From the NCBI GenBank assembly GCA_007128555.1, contig SKXF01000208.1:1-12578 (forward strand): DNA of 12,578 nt, read 5' to 3'. This document shows, piece by piece, positions 1-6,527 of this stretch. Made by a program: the position numbers and the translations under genes. Origin of the DNA: Clostridia bacterium (GTDB lineage: Bacteria > Bacillota_E > SLMV01 > PUMD01). Every line of letters begins with the position of its first letter. Position 1 is the stretch's first letter. Below the pieces are notes generated by a model. The model was given only the letters and a program-made list of their open reading frames with translations. It had not been told where the DNA came from and did no database searches.

Positions 1-1445
1 ATCACAGACAGGTCTTCAAACTCTCCCTCGTCCCCTCCTTCGGCCAGGGCCCCGCGAGCAGCATCCTCAATGGCCTTCATGATAGCCTCGCTGGTCACAG
101 TGGCCCCAGAGTGGACGTCCACCTCAACTTTCTGACGGGCGAGAATCTCTTCCGTCACAGCAACGATGGCAGGATCAGCCAGATCCGGAGTCTCCTCATG
201 GTCCAATATCCGGATCCTGACCAACTCACCGCCAGAGAAATCAACCTCAACCGTCAACATGCCTCGGTGGCCCTCTGCCTGGCCCCGGTACACGCCATCG
301 GGAACAGAGCTAAGTTCGATTTCTTCATGATCATCCGCACCATCCAGCGACATCTTTACGGCCTCGATAATAGCCATGGTCGTCTCCGTCGCTCCCGAGT
401 AGGCATCAACCTCGATCCTTTGCTCCTCGAGCATACGCCTGGGGATCAGCGCCAGAATGTCGGCAATGTACTCATGAATGTCGTAACTATCCACGATCTC
501 TACCCGTACGAGCATGCCACCTCTGACCTCGACCTCCACCTCGAGCACACCATCGTAACCCATGGCCTGACCCCGGTAGGTCCCGTCGGATATCTGCGCC
601 AGATCGAAAGACGGGTCATCGGCACCCAGGGTGGCAAATGCGTTCTCAACCGCCTCAATGATGCCCCTGGTGGTGGCCGTGGCACCGGAGTAGACATCTA
701 CCTGGATCGTCTGCTGATCGATCATAGTTACTGGAATGACTTCCAGGGCAGGTCCCGCGATGGACGGGGTCTCTGCGTGCTCCACAATACGGATACTGAT
801 CAGGCTACCGTCTCGCACTTCAACCTCGACGACGATGTTGCCACCGAAGCCCCGGCCGTCGCCCTGGTAACGCCCATCAGGGATCTCATGGAGCTCCAGG
901 CCCGTCACCACACCGGCCATTGCGCGTGCCCAGCGGCCCAGAGCGTCACCCACCGCACCGGCCACAGCCTGTGAGGACACGGTGGCTCCCGCCAGGCCGT
1001 CCAGATCCCGATCAATCACGAAATCATCATCGTACGTCTTCCCCTCGAACTGCTCTCGAAACCAGTCCTGCGTGACGTTGGATCCCAGGCCGGGAGTCTC
1101 TCTCTGGCTGAGAACCTGGATGGGTGCCACCACGGTACCAAAGATATCGACAGCAACTAGCACGGAGATATCCGCTGAATAGCCCTGGCGGAAGGTCAAG
1201 ATCACATGACCCAGCAGTTCATCTCCCCGGAAGCCCTCGTAAAGCGCCCCGCCGTCCCACTCCTCGACAGGCTGGAAGATATCAGCTCCAGGCAAAGCCC
1301 ACGAGAGAGCTTGCTGTAGTTCTCGAGCCCGGTTCTGCTCAATCACCGGCTCGGTCGCTGCTGCCGTCAGGGCCAGCGAAAGGGCTGCCACGGTACATAG
1401 AATCATCAGAAAGCCACCGGTTCGGAGAATATCGAGTTTTCTCAT
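1..1445 (-). CDS. Exported multidomain FMN-binding protein (RnfG-like domain plus tandem FMN_bind repeats), C-terminus off window
   Basis: The frame is open from an ATG at 1445 to the left edge, giving 481 residues without a stop, so the gene is partial. An AGGGGTGGG-type SD lies about 7 bases upstream. Residues 1-30 form a signal peptide (positive MRK start, hydrophobic core, AAA end). Residues about 65-178 resemble RnfG/NqrC: an ETPGLGSNV segment at 116-124 and LAGATVSS at 151-158. Three FMN_bind domains follow (about 187-272, 286-367, 382-465), each opening with a PDGxY/SDGTY strand and closing with SGATATT (253-259), SGATETT (350-356) or SGATVTS (447-453). In this family the threonine of SGAT is the residue covalently loaded with FMN by ApbE. 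I infer an extracytoplasmic flavin electron carrier. It is divergent from the lipoprotein at 1750. More repeats or a membrane anchor may lie beyond the edge. Confidence 0.9.
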   Translation of the reverse strand, partial: MRKLDILRTGGFLMILCTVAALSLALTAAATEPVIEQNRARELQQALSWALPGADIFQPVEEWDGGALYEGFRGDELLGHVILTFRQGYSADISVLVAVDIFGTVVAPIQVLSQRETPGLGSNVTQDWFREQFEGKTYDDDFVIDRDLDGLAGATVSSQAVAGAVGDALGRWARAMAGVVTGLELHEIPDGRYQGDGRGFGGNIVVEVEVRDGSLISIRIVEHAETPSIAGPALEVIPVTMIDQQTIQVDVYSGATATTRGIIEAVENAFATLGADDPSFDLAQISDGTYRGQAMGYDGVLEVEVEVRGGMLVRVEIVDSYDIHEYIADILALIPRRMLEEQRIEVDAYSGATETTMAIIEAVKMSLDGADDHEEIELSSVPDGVYRGQAEGHRGMLTVEVDFSGGELVRIRILDHEETPDLADPAIVAVTEEILARQKVEVDVHSGATVTSEAIMKAIEDAARGALAEGGDEGEFEDLSV

Positions 1446-1749
1446 CAATCCCACCCCTAACCGCATTTAAGCCCACATAGATGGGCACTTATGATCCACT
1501 TCAAACTTATCTCAATGAAAGGTGTTATCCATTTCACGTTATCTATTTCTCATGGTACTACAATTTGGCTGCCCGCTCAATAGTAACCCGCTAATTGCCC
1601 TATGTAGCCCCAGTTCGGATCCCGAAGATGGATATGGTTTTTAGCGGATACCTTGCGAGAACTCAGAGCGCACGAATATAATAGTGATTAGATTCGCAGA
1701 TCGCCACTGTAGAACCTGGTAATCAGCAGACACGAGAGGAAGATAACCT
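1446..1749. other. Divergent intergenic region between the two FMN-module genes
   Basis: This 304-base, comparatively AT-rich spacer separates two genes transcribed away from each other, so it should hold both promoters. The plus-strand promoter at 1653-1682 is clear. On the minus strand I see only weak -35/-10-like hexamers. A 5-bp hairpin (GCCCA 1471-1475 with TGGGC 1482-1486) lies in the probable leader of the minus-strand gene. No open frame here looks coding. Confidence 0.6.
1653..1682 (+). promoter_or_regulatory. Sigma-A-type promoter of the FMN-module lipoprotein gene
   Basis: TTGCGA (1653-1658) and a perfect TATAAT (1677-1682) are separated by 18 bases. They lie about 68 bases before the lipoprotein start. 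The -35 matches four of six consensus bases (TTGACA) and the -10 matches fully. Confidence 0.7.
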
Positions 1750-2769
1750 ATGAAGCAAAAACTACCCATTGTTATCCTCATTCTTATACTTGGCACAGTT
1801 GTTGTCGCAGGATGTGGAGCATCAGAGGCTGAACCTGGGTCACAGGATCTTGCCGACGGAACGTATGAAGGCGCGTCCGACGCCAGTGCGCGAGGCTATG
1901 CGTGGTCCCAGGTGGTGATCTCGGGCGGCGAGATCACTACGATCGAGTTGAAGGAGTTCCGAGGTGACGGGACGGAGAAGACACCCGGTACCTACGACTA
2001 CGATCCGTGGGCCGAGGCCCTGGAGAAGATACCCCAGGCGATGATCGAGGCCCAAAGCGCCGATGTTGATGCGGTGGCCGGAGCAACGGGCTCCAGCGAA
2101 CTCTTCGCACAGGCAGTCCGCCGCGCGCTTGGGGAGGAAGACGATTCGGTCGGCCCCTTTGCCGACGGTGTTCATGAAGGCTTCTCTGATCCTGGTCCCC
2201 GTGGCTATCTCGCAGTGGAGGTCGTGGTCCAGCGAGGGACCATCACCGCCGTGAAGATGAGCGAGTTCCAGGGCGACGGCAACCTGAAGACACCTGAGAA
2301 CTACACCTACGAGCCGTGGCTCAAGGCAGCTGAAGAACTACCGGCAGCAGCACTCGACGCCCAATCTGCCAGTGTTGATGCCATCGCCGACGCCACATCG
2401 ACCTCCAACATGTTCCGACAGGCCATGGCCCGCGCACTCGGGCAAGAGCCCGCCCTCGAGTTCGGCCCCTACAGGGACGGCACGTACGTAGCTCGTTCAG
2501 ATGAGTCCGGACGCGGAGGTTCCGTGGAAGCCGAAGTCCGCGTGCTCCTGGGCCGCATCGTGGCGGTGAGCTTTGATGAATACCAGGGCGACGGGGAAGT
2601 CAAAACCCCGGACAATTACGAGTACGAGCCGTGGCTCAAGGCAGCTGAAGAACTACCGGCAGCTGTCATCGATGCCCAGTCCGCGGATGTTGACGCCATC
2701 GCCGACGCCACATCGACCTCTGACATGTTCCGACAGGCCGTTGAGCGCGCCCTGGACGACGCCTCGTAG
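1750..2769 (+). CDS. Lipoprotein with three FMN_bind-like repeats
   Basis: 339 residues. The start ATG is preceded by a GAGAGGA SD ending 9 bases upstream. Residues 1-21 form a hydrophobic signal ending in VVAGC, a lipobox with Cys22, so the mature protein should be a membrane-anchored lipoprotein on the outer face. Three repeats of about 95 residues follow (36-129, 138-232, 241-336). Each has an opening DGT/DGV strand, an EFxGDG/EYQGDG element, a Y-x-Y-x-PW segment and a terminal flavin-loop position. The loop reads VAGATGSS (109-116) in repeat 1 but IADATSTS (212-219, 317-324) in repeats 2 and 3, where the conserved glycine of SGAT is aspartate. Repeats 2 and 3 are nearly identical in part. 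The family is that of FMN_bind surface lipoproteins (compare PplA/EetA). I infer a role beside the divergent FMN protein; how many repeats carry FMN is uncertain. Confidence 0.88.
   Translation: MKQKLPIVILILILGTVVVAGCGASEAEPGSQDLADGTYEGASDASARGYAWSQVVISGGEITTIELKEFRGDGTEKTPGTYDYDPWAEALEKIPQAMIEAQSADVDAVAGATGSSELFAQAVRRALGEEDDSVGPFADGVHEGFSDPGPRGYLAVEVVVQRGTITAVKMSEFQGDGNLKTPENYTYEPWLKAAEELPAAALDAQSASVDAIADATSTSNMFRQAMARALGQEPALEFGPYRDGTYVARSDESGRGGSVEAEVRVLLGRIVAVSFDEYQGDGEVKTPDNYEYEPWLKAAEELPAAVIDAQSADVDAIADATSTSDMFRQAVERALDDAS
2308..2663 (+). repeat. Direct repeats inside the lipoprotein gene
   Basis: A 41-base run at 2308-2348 recurs without mismatch at 2623-2663, exactly 315 bases (105 codons) later. 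Further identical runs of 26 and 17 bases follow in the same register around 2380-2422 and 2695-2737. This marks repeats 2 and 3 as a recent duplication or a pair homogenised by gene conversion. Confidence 0.9.
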
Positions 2770-2785
2770 GCTATCTTCTCTTGTA

Positions 2786-2826
2786 GAGTCCACAGGGGCC
2801 ACTGCAACCGGGGCCCCTGTGGACTC
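2786..2826 (+). terminator. Strong hairpin after the lipoprotein gene, probable terminator
   Basis: A perfect 15-bp GC-rich stem (2786-2800 with 2812-2826) encloses an 11-base loop, 17 bases after the lipoprotein stop. Neither flank has a run of T, so intrinsic termination is not proven. It may act as a transcript-end stabiliser or as a barrier between the convergent lipoprotein and hflX transcripts. Confidence 0.6.
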
Positions 2827-3189
2827 ACGGTAGCACCTGAAGAAGCAACCTCAGCAACCGAACGATGGCCCAGGCCGATCCGTTACCTTCCGGTGATCAA
2901 CCACTACCATCGAGAGTCCCTCGCAGCATGCAGCAGACACCTGCGTTCCCTTCGGGCCGTTTCAACACGCCCCTCATAAACCCGCTGGAAACGGGGTTCA
3001 TGGCTGATGGCGCAAAGGCCGAAGTCATGAGCGAACCGGTTCATCTCCCATGGGTACCGTGGAGGAGATCTGCGCTGACAGTGGACAGGCATGAGAAGCC
3101 AGGGGACTCAAGGATTGCTACCCTGACCCATGGCGAACGAGACGCCAGATCCATCGGGCATGGGAACCCCGGACCATCTGGCATGTTGG
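2827..3189. other. Convergent intergenic stretch without a supported gene
   Basis: About 360 bases separate the lipoprotein terminator hairpin from the hflX stop. Short open frames exist on both strands (2865-3197 plus, 2904-3092 minus), but neither has a plausible SD or a recognisable domain. The only structure I see is the hairpin at 3144-3182. It could be decayed coding sequence; I cannot identify it. Confidence 0.5.
3144..3182 (-). terminator. Imperfect hairpin just after hflX, possible terminator
   Basis: Arms GCCAGAT (3144-3150) and ATCTGGC (3176-3182) pair over 7 bp, with an internal CGGG/CCCG helix inside. The structure begins 8 bases after the hflX stop. No T tract follows on the minus strand. 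Confidence 0.4.
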
Positions 3190-4476
3190 TCACTTGATGC
3201 GATGTAATTCTCTCAACAGTGAACGCGTCCTCTCAGCCAGGGCCCAATCCACGGACACTTCCAGCTGGACACCCTCACGTCCGTACTCCTCGCGGTGAAC
3301 CTCACCATGCTGGTGCAGCTCATTGACCACTTCCATGTGAGAATACGGGATGTCGAACGTCTCGTGTACCCGATGTTGCTGGACGACGTGGGTCATCGCG
3401 TCAACCAGTGGATCGATCCCCCGGCCATGAAGGGCCGATACGGTCACCGGACGGGGCAGATTGCGGATCAGACCCGGATCAGGGGGTCCTTCAATCCGAT
3501 CCACCTTGTTCAGGACGGTGATCATTTCCTTGTCCATGACGTTCAGACCTGTCAGAACCTCGATCACCGCATTGACCTGCTCGGGCCAATCGGGATGAGA
3601 TATGTCAACGACATGAAGGAGGTAGTTCGCCTCGTTCAGCTCCTCCAAGGTGGCCCGGAAGGCAGCCATCAGCTGGTCGGGCAGATCCCGGACAAAGCCG
3701 ACCGTATCGACAAGGCAGGCTTCGTAGGAACGAGAAAGCTCCATCTTGCGCACCAGCGGGTCCAAAGTCGCAAACAGGCGGTCTTCTGCCAGCTGATCGG
3801 CCCCAGTGAGACGATTCATCAGGGTGGACTTGCCGGAGTTGGTGTAGCCAACGAGGGCGAAGAGGGGAACGGCACGACTCTGCCTCTTATCCCGCATTCG
3901 CTGCCGATGGCTCCTGATTTCGCGGATCTGCTGTTTGAGGTCACTCATCTTGCGACGAACCCGCCTGCGGTCAGCTTCCAGCTTCGTCTCACCTGGTCCC
4001 CGGGTTCCGATTCCGCCGGCCAATCTCGATAGTGCCTCACCCATTCCTGTGAGACGGGGAAGGAGGTAGGACAACTGGGCCAGCTCCACCTGGATCTTGC
4101 CTTCCTTGCTGCGCGCCCGCTGGGCAAAAATATCCAGGATCAACCGGGTACGGTCGATCACCTTGACGCCCATCATCGCCTCAAGGTTGGTCTGCTGCCC
4201 TGGGCTGAGTTCGTGGTTGAAGACCACCATGTCGATTGCCAGGTCATCAACCGCTTCAGCGATCTCAGAGGCCTTACCGCTACCGATGAACGTGGCGGGA
4301 TCCGGACTTCTGCGCTCCTGCACAAACTCCTCGACCACCTGACCTCCCGCAGTAAGAACGAGCTGGCTCAGTTCCTCACGGCGACAATCCAGCGTGGGAT
4401 CGCCGTACCTGCTGGCCAGGTCCCTCGTGATCAGAGTCACGGAAGCCGCCCGTTCAGGTGCGTACCGGATGTCCAT
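3190..4476 (-). CDS. hflX: GTPase HflX, ribosome-associated
   Basis: 428 residues, normal length for HflX. The N-terminal HflX domain (about 1-200) carries the FIGSGK segment at 63-68, the long helical arm and the glycine-rich GGIGTRGPGETKLE at 154-167. The G domain follows: P-loop GYTNSGKST 210-218, G2 ATLDPLVRK 236-244, G3 DTVGF 257-261, G4 NKVD 323-326 and G5 SALHGRG 347-353. A C-terminal domain (about 370-428) ends in LHRIK. HflX binds the ribosomal E-site region and splits stalled or heat-damaged 70S ribosomes in other bacteria. It is the last gene of the minus-strand block, after the SpoVK-like ATPase and a small GTPase. The ATG at 4476 begins the conserved-looking N-terminus but has only a weak SD; a minicistron with a better SD ends 3 bases before it. 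Confidence 0.96.
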   Translation of the reverse strand: MDIRYAPERAASVTLITRDLASRYGDPTLDCRREELSQLVLTAGGQVVEEFVQERRSPDPATFIGSGKASEIAEAVDDLAIDMVVFNHELSPGQQTNLEAMMGVKVIDRTRLILDIFAQRARSKEGKIQVELAQLSYLLPRLTGMGEALSRLAGGIGTRGPGETKLEADRRRVRRKMSDLKQQIREIRSHRQRMRDKRQSRAVPLFALVGYTNSGKSTLMNRLTGADQLAEDRLFATLDPLVRKMELSRSYEACLVDTVGFVRDLPDQLMAAFRATLEELNEANYLLHVVDISHPDWPEQVNAVIEVLTGLNVMDKEMITVLNKVDRIEGPPDPGLIRNLPRPVTVSALHGRGIDPLVDAMTHVVQQHRVHETFDIPYSHMEVVNELHQHGEVHREEYGREGVQLEVSVDWALAERTRSLLRELHRIK

Positions 4477-4479
4477 AGA

Positions 4480-4497
4480 TCATCTCACTCTCACCAT
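4480..4497 (-). promoter_or_regulatory. Possible five-codon minicistron in front of hflX
   Basis: A GGAGG at 4505-4509 sits 7 bases before an ATG (4497) that opens a five-codon frame, MVRVR, ending in TGA at 4480. The hflX ATG follows 3 bases later. This is the best SD in the vicinity, so ribosomes loading here could reinitiate at hflX. However, if the TATAAT at 4510-4515 is the promoter, the GGAGG lies upstream of the expected transcript start and would be absent from that transcript. Confidence 0.3.
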
Positions 4498-4509
4498 AGT
4501 TTGTCCTCC

Positions 4510-4518
4510 ATTATAACA
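4510..4518 (-). promoter_or_regulatory. Extended -10 promoter element upstream of hflX
   Basis: Read on the minus strand, TGTTATAAT gives an extended -10 (TG, one base, TATAAT). The expected start is near 4503, about 27 bases before the hflX ATG. No good -35 is present at 16-18 bases, which extended -10 promoters can tolerate. It would let hflX be expressed separately from the upstream operon. Confidence 0.5.
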
Positions 4519-4668
4519 CATAGCCAATACCGAACAGCTTTCACCCCCACACCACGTCTCCGCGTGCCGCGAACGCAACTGGCCCTGGCCTGTGTCCAAT
4601 ACGTGGGAGTTTTCCGATCACCCCCGGGAGATCCTGGGGGAACCAGGGGTGGCACCCGGTGACCCAAT

Positions 4669-4693
4669 TAAGAAAGCCCGACCCTCCAGGGCC
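4669..4693 (-). terminator. Weak hairpin with T-rich tail after the small GTPase gene
   Basis: On the minus strand GGCCC (4689-4693) pairs with GGGCT (4675-4679) through one G-U pair, followed by TTCTTA. It lies 56 bases after the GTPase stop. The stem is short, so partial termination or read-through into hflX is possible. More GC-rich dyads follow around 4618-4655. Confidence 0.3.
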
Positions 4694-4748
4694 AGGCACG
4701 GCTCCCCGCAGTGAAGTGTGCCCATCCGCAAACCGATGGCGCAGTTGC

Positions 4749-5453
4749 CTACCGGGACTCCCCCAGAAACCATGAAGTCAGCCGGGCTCCCTCTCCCCTG
4801 CCGGCTGAGAGGGGAACCACCTCCATGTCCGGAAAACGCTTGCCCAGTTCACCCCTTCCCACCTGAGCCCAGGGCAGGTCCATCTTGCTGGCCACCATGA
4901 TGTAGTTCGGCGGCCTGTGTGATCGCCTTCCACCACCATTGGACCCGAGCGCCCGACGGACAAGGCCCTTCCATTTTTGAAGGGCACTCCCCGTCCCAGT
5001 GCCATTGCTGGATGCGAGCCGGTTCCAGTCTGCCCTGTGAACCAACTCATGAAGGGCCGAGTCAACCCCGGCAAGACCCCTCTCACCACCCAGCTGACCC
5101 ACCCGCGATGCATCAATGACGTGAACGATCGCGTCACAGAGCAGGAGGAGCCGGATGACCTCTGCCGTTGCCTTTCGCTGGGCCGGTGAAGACTGCACGT
5201 CATCGGCCAGGCCCGGGGTGTCATAGATGGTCCAATCACAGCCCTTTGAGCCCAGTAATCCACGCGACACGGCAACTCGGGCACATGCCATGTTGCTTGG
5301 GGTCGATATTGTCTTTGCGCCTCCGGCGCGAACCCCTGACGAACCGTTGCTTCGCACCAACACACCCCGTCGACGGCCGAGCTCCGCCACCAGGCGCGCA
5401 AAGAGTGTGGATTTGCCTCCACCGGGCGCTCCTGCTATTGCACACCTCATCAC
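4749..5453 (-). CDS. Small P-loop GTPase between the SpoVK-like ATPase and HflX
   Basis: 234 residues. P-loop GAPGGGKST at 8-16, G3 DTPG at 78-81, a G4-like SKMD at 189-192 (variant of NKxD/TKxD) and G5-like SAGRGEG at 216-222 indicate a TRAFAC-type small GTPase related to the Era/EutP/MMR_HSR1 group. The switch I region (30-60) is glycine/serine-rich, and a low-complexity Gly/Ser/Arg insert sits at 148-182. No membrane segment is seen. Translation is coupled to the ATPase: its TGA overlaps the start as GTGATG. I give the GTG at 5453 (GAGGGG SD about 8 bases before); the ATG at 5450 is the alternative. Position suggests a partner of SpoVK-like ATPase or HflX. The exact role is unknown. Confidence 0.85.
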   Translation of the reverse strand: MMRCAIAGAPGGGKSTLFARLVAELGRRRGVLVRSNGSSGVRAGGAKTISTPSNMACARVAVSRGLLGSKGCDWTIYDTPGLADDVQSSPAQRKATAEVIRLLLLCDAIVHVIDASRVGQLGGERGLAGVDSALHELVHRADWNRLASSNGTGTGSALQKWKGLVRRALGSNGGGRRSHRPPNYIMVASKMDLPWAQVGRGELGKRFPDMEVVPLSAGRGEGARLTSWFLGESR

Positions 5454-6508
5454 AGTCGAATCCCCTCGAATTCGTTCTCAGTGAGCACGATCAGATCCTC
5501 ACGTGTGATGTTGTCCTGTTCCACCAGGCGAAGGGCCTGCCGACGCATGGCCGACTCGAGGAGGTTCCGAACGTGCCGGGCATTGCCCTCGCGTCTCGAG
5601 ATCAGGCCCTTTTCCAGGAGGCTGACCAGGCTGTTCTCCGCCCCGGGAGAGAGCCGATACTGTCTTTGCTGCAGCATCAGGTTGGCAATCGCCAGCAGAT
5701 CCTCCGCACTGTAGTCGGGAAAGTCCATGTGTATGGCGATGCGCGAACGCAGTCCAGGGTTTTGCTCGAGAAACCACTCCATCTCGCTACTGTATCCGGC
5801 GAGGATGAGAACGAATCTGTCCTTGTGATCCTCCATGGCCTTGACCATCGTGTCAATGGCTTCCTTGCCGAAGTCCTTCTCACCTCCGCGCGCCAGGGAG
5901 TAGGCCTCATCGATGAAGAGGATCCCATCCATGGCCTCGTTGATCTTCGCCCGGGTTTTCTGCGCCGTGTGCCCGATGTACTCGCCAACCAGGTCGGCTC
6001 GCTCTACCTCCAGGAGATGCCCCTTATTCAGAACGCCGATATCCCGAAAGATCTTGCCGAGGATCCTGGCCACCGTCGTCTTGCCGGTTCCGGGATTCCC
6101 CTTGAAAATCATGTGCAGGACCGTCGGCTCGGCGGTGAGTCGCAGGCTATTGCGCATCCGTTGAATCCGTACGAAGGCAGTGACCTCTCGGACCGTCCCC
6201 TTGACCTCCTCGAGACCAATCAAGTCCTCGAGCTGCTGAAAGGGATCAACCGTGTCCTCCTCCGGCCCATGGCCCACCTTTTCCGACCTCGTCCCGCTCC
6301 GGGTAGAGGGTACCGGGCGAAGGTGCGCCCTCTCTCGAGGTGCCCTGGACGGGCGGCTCCCATTTTCAGACCCCTGACCAGGCGCCGTGTTGTCCCCGCC
6401 AGCGGTGAAATAGGACAGAGCAACGGGAGCAGAAACGTGTCCCGACTCAATCCAGGCGAGTATGTCTTCCGTCTTGTAAGGGCTCTGACGGTTACCTGAT
6501 ATGGACAC
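5450..6508 (-). CDS. spoVK: SpoVK/CbbX-type AAA+ ATPase
   Basis: About 352 residues. Residues 1-85 are a short N-terminal segment and a disordered Ser/Arg/Gly-rich linker. The AAA+ module has the LIGLEEVKGTVRE entry, Walker A GNPGTGKT (137-144), Walker B ILFIDEA (196-202), sensor 1 LAGY (236-239), arginine finger GLRSR (252-256) and sensor 2 GNARHVRN (308-315). This is the CbxX/CfqX family that includes B. subtilis SpoVK, needed for spore maturation, and CbbX, which remodels Rubisco. The spoVK-hflX neighbourhood supports SpoVK. A GTG at 6508 (or 6511) with a GGAAGGGG SD is preferred. An in-frame start at 6634 would overlap the upstream oxidoreductase by 107 bases and add an unconserved-looking Arg/Ser-rich tail. 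Confidence 0.88.
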   Translation of the reverse strand: MSISGNRQSPYKTEDILAWIESGHVSAPVALSYFTAGGDNTAPGQGSENGSRPSRAPRERAHLRPVPSTRSGTRSEKVGHGPEEDTVDPFQQLEDLIGLEEVKGTVREVTAFVRIQRMRNSLRLTAEPTVLHMIFKGNPGTGKTTVARILGKIFRDIGVLNKGHLLEVERADLVGEYIGHTAQKTRAKINEAMDGILFIDEAYSLARGGEKDFGKEAIDTMVKAMEDHKDRFVLILAGYSSEMEWFLEQNPGLRSRIAIHMDFPDYSAEDLLAIANLMLQQRQYRLSPGAENSLVSLLEKGLISRREGNARHVRNLLESAMRRQALRLVEQDNITREDLIVLTENEFEGIRL

Positions 6509-6527
6509 CACTCCCCTTCCGGATTGT

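Noticed and set aside
111..974. Long plus-strand open frame (287 codons)
   Set aside because: It is antisense to the FMN-binding protein gene, whose minus-strand frame is open across the whole region and shows signal peptide, RnfG-like domain and repeated SGAT motifs. The plus frame gives no recognisable domain.
3295..4032. Plus-strand open frame of 245 codons
   Set aside because: Antisense to hflX, which is intact with all G motifs.
5168..6499. Very long plus-strand open frame (443 codons)
   Set aside because: It lies opposite the AAA+ ATPase and GTPase genes, both with complete motif sets. The translation is Leu/Arg/Pro-rich and domainless, a mirror effect of GC-rich codon use.
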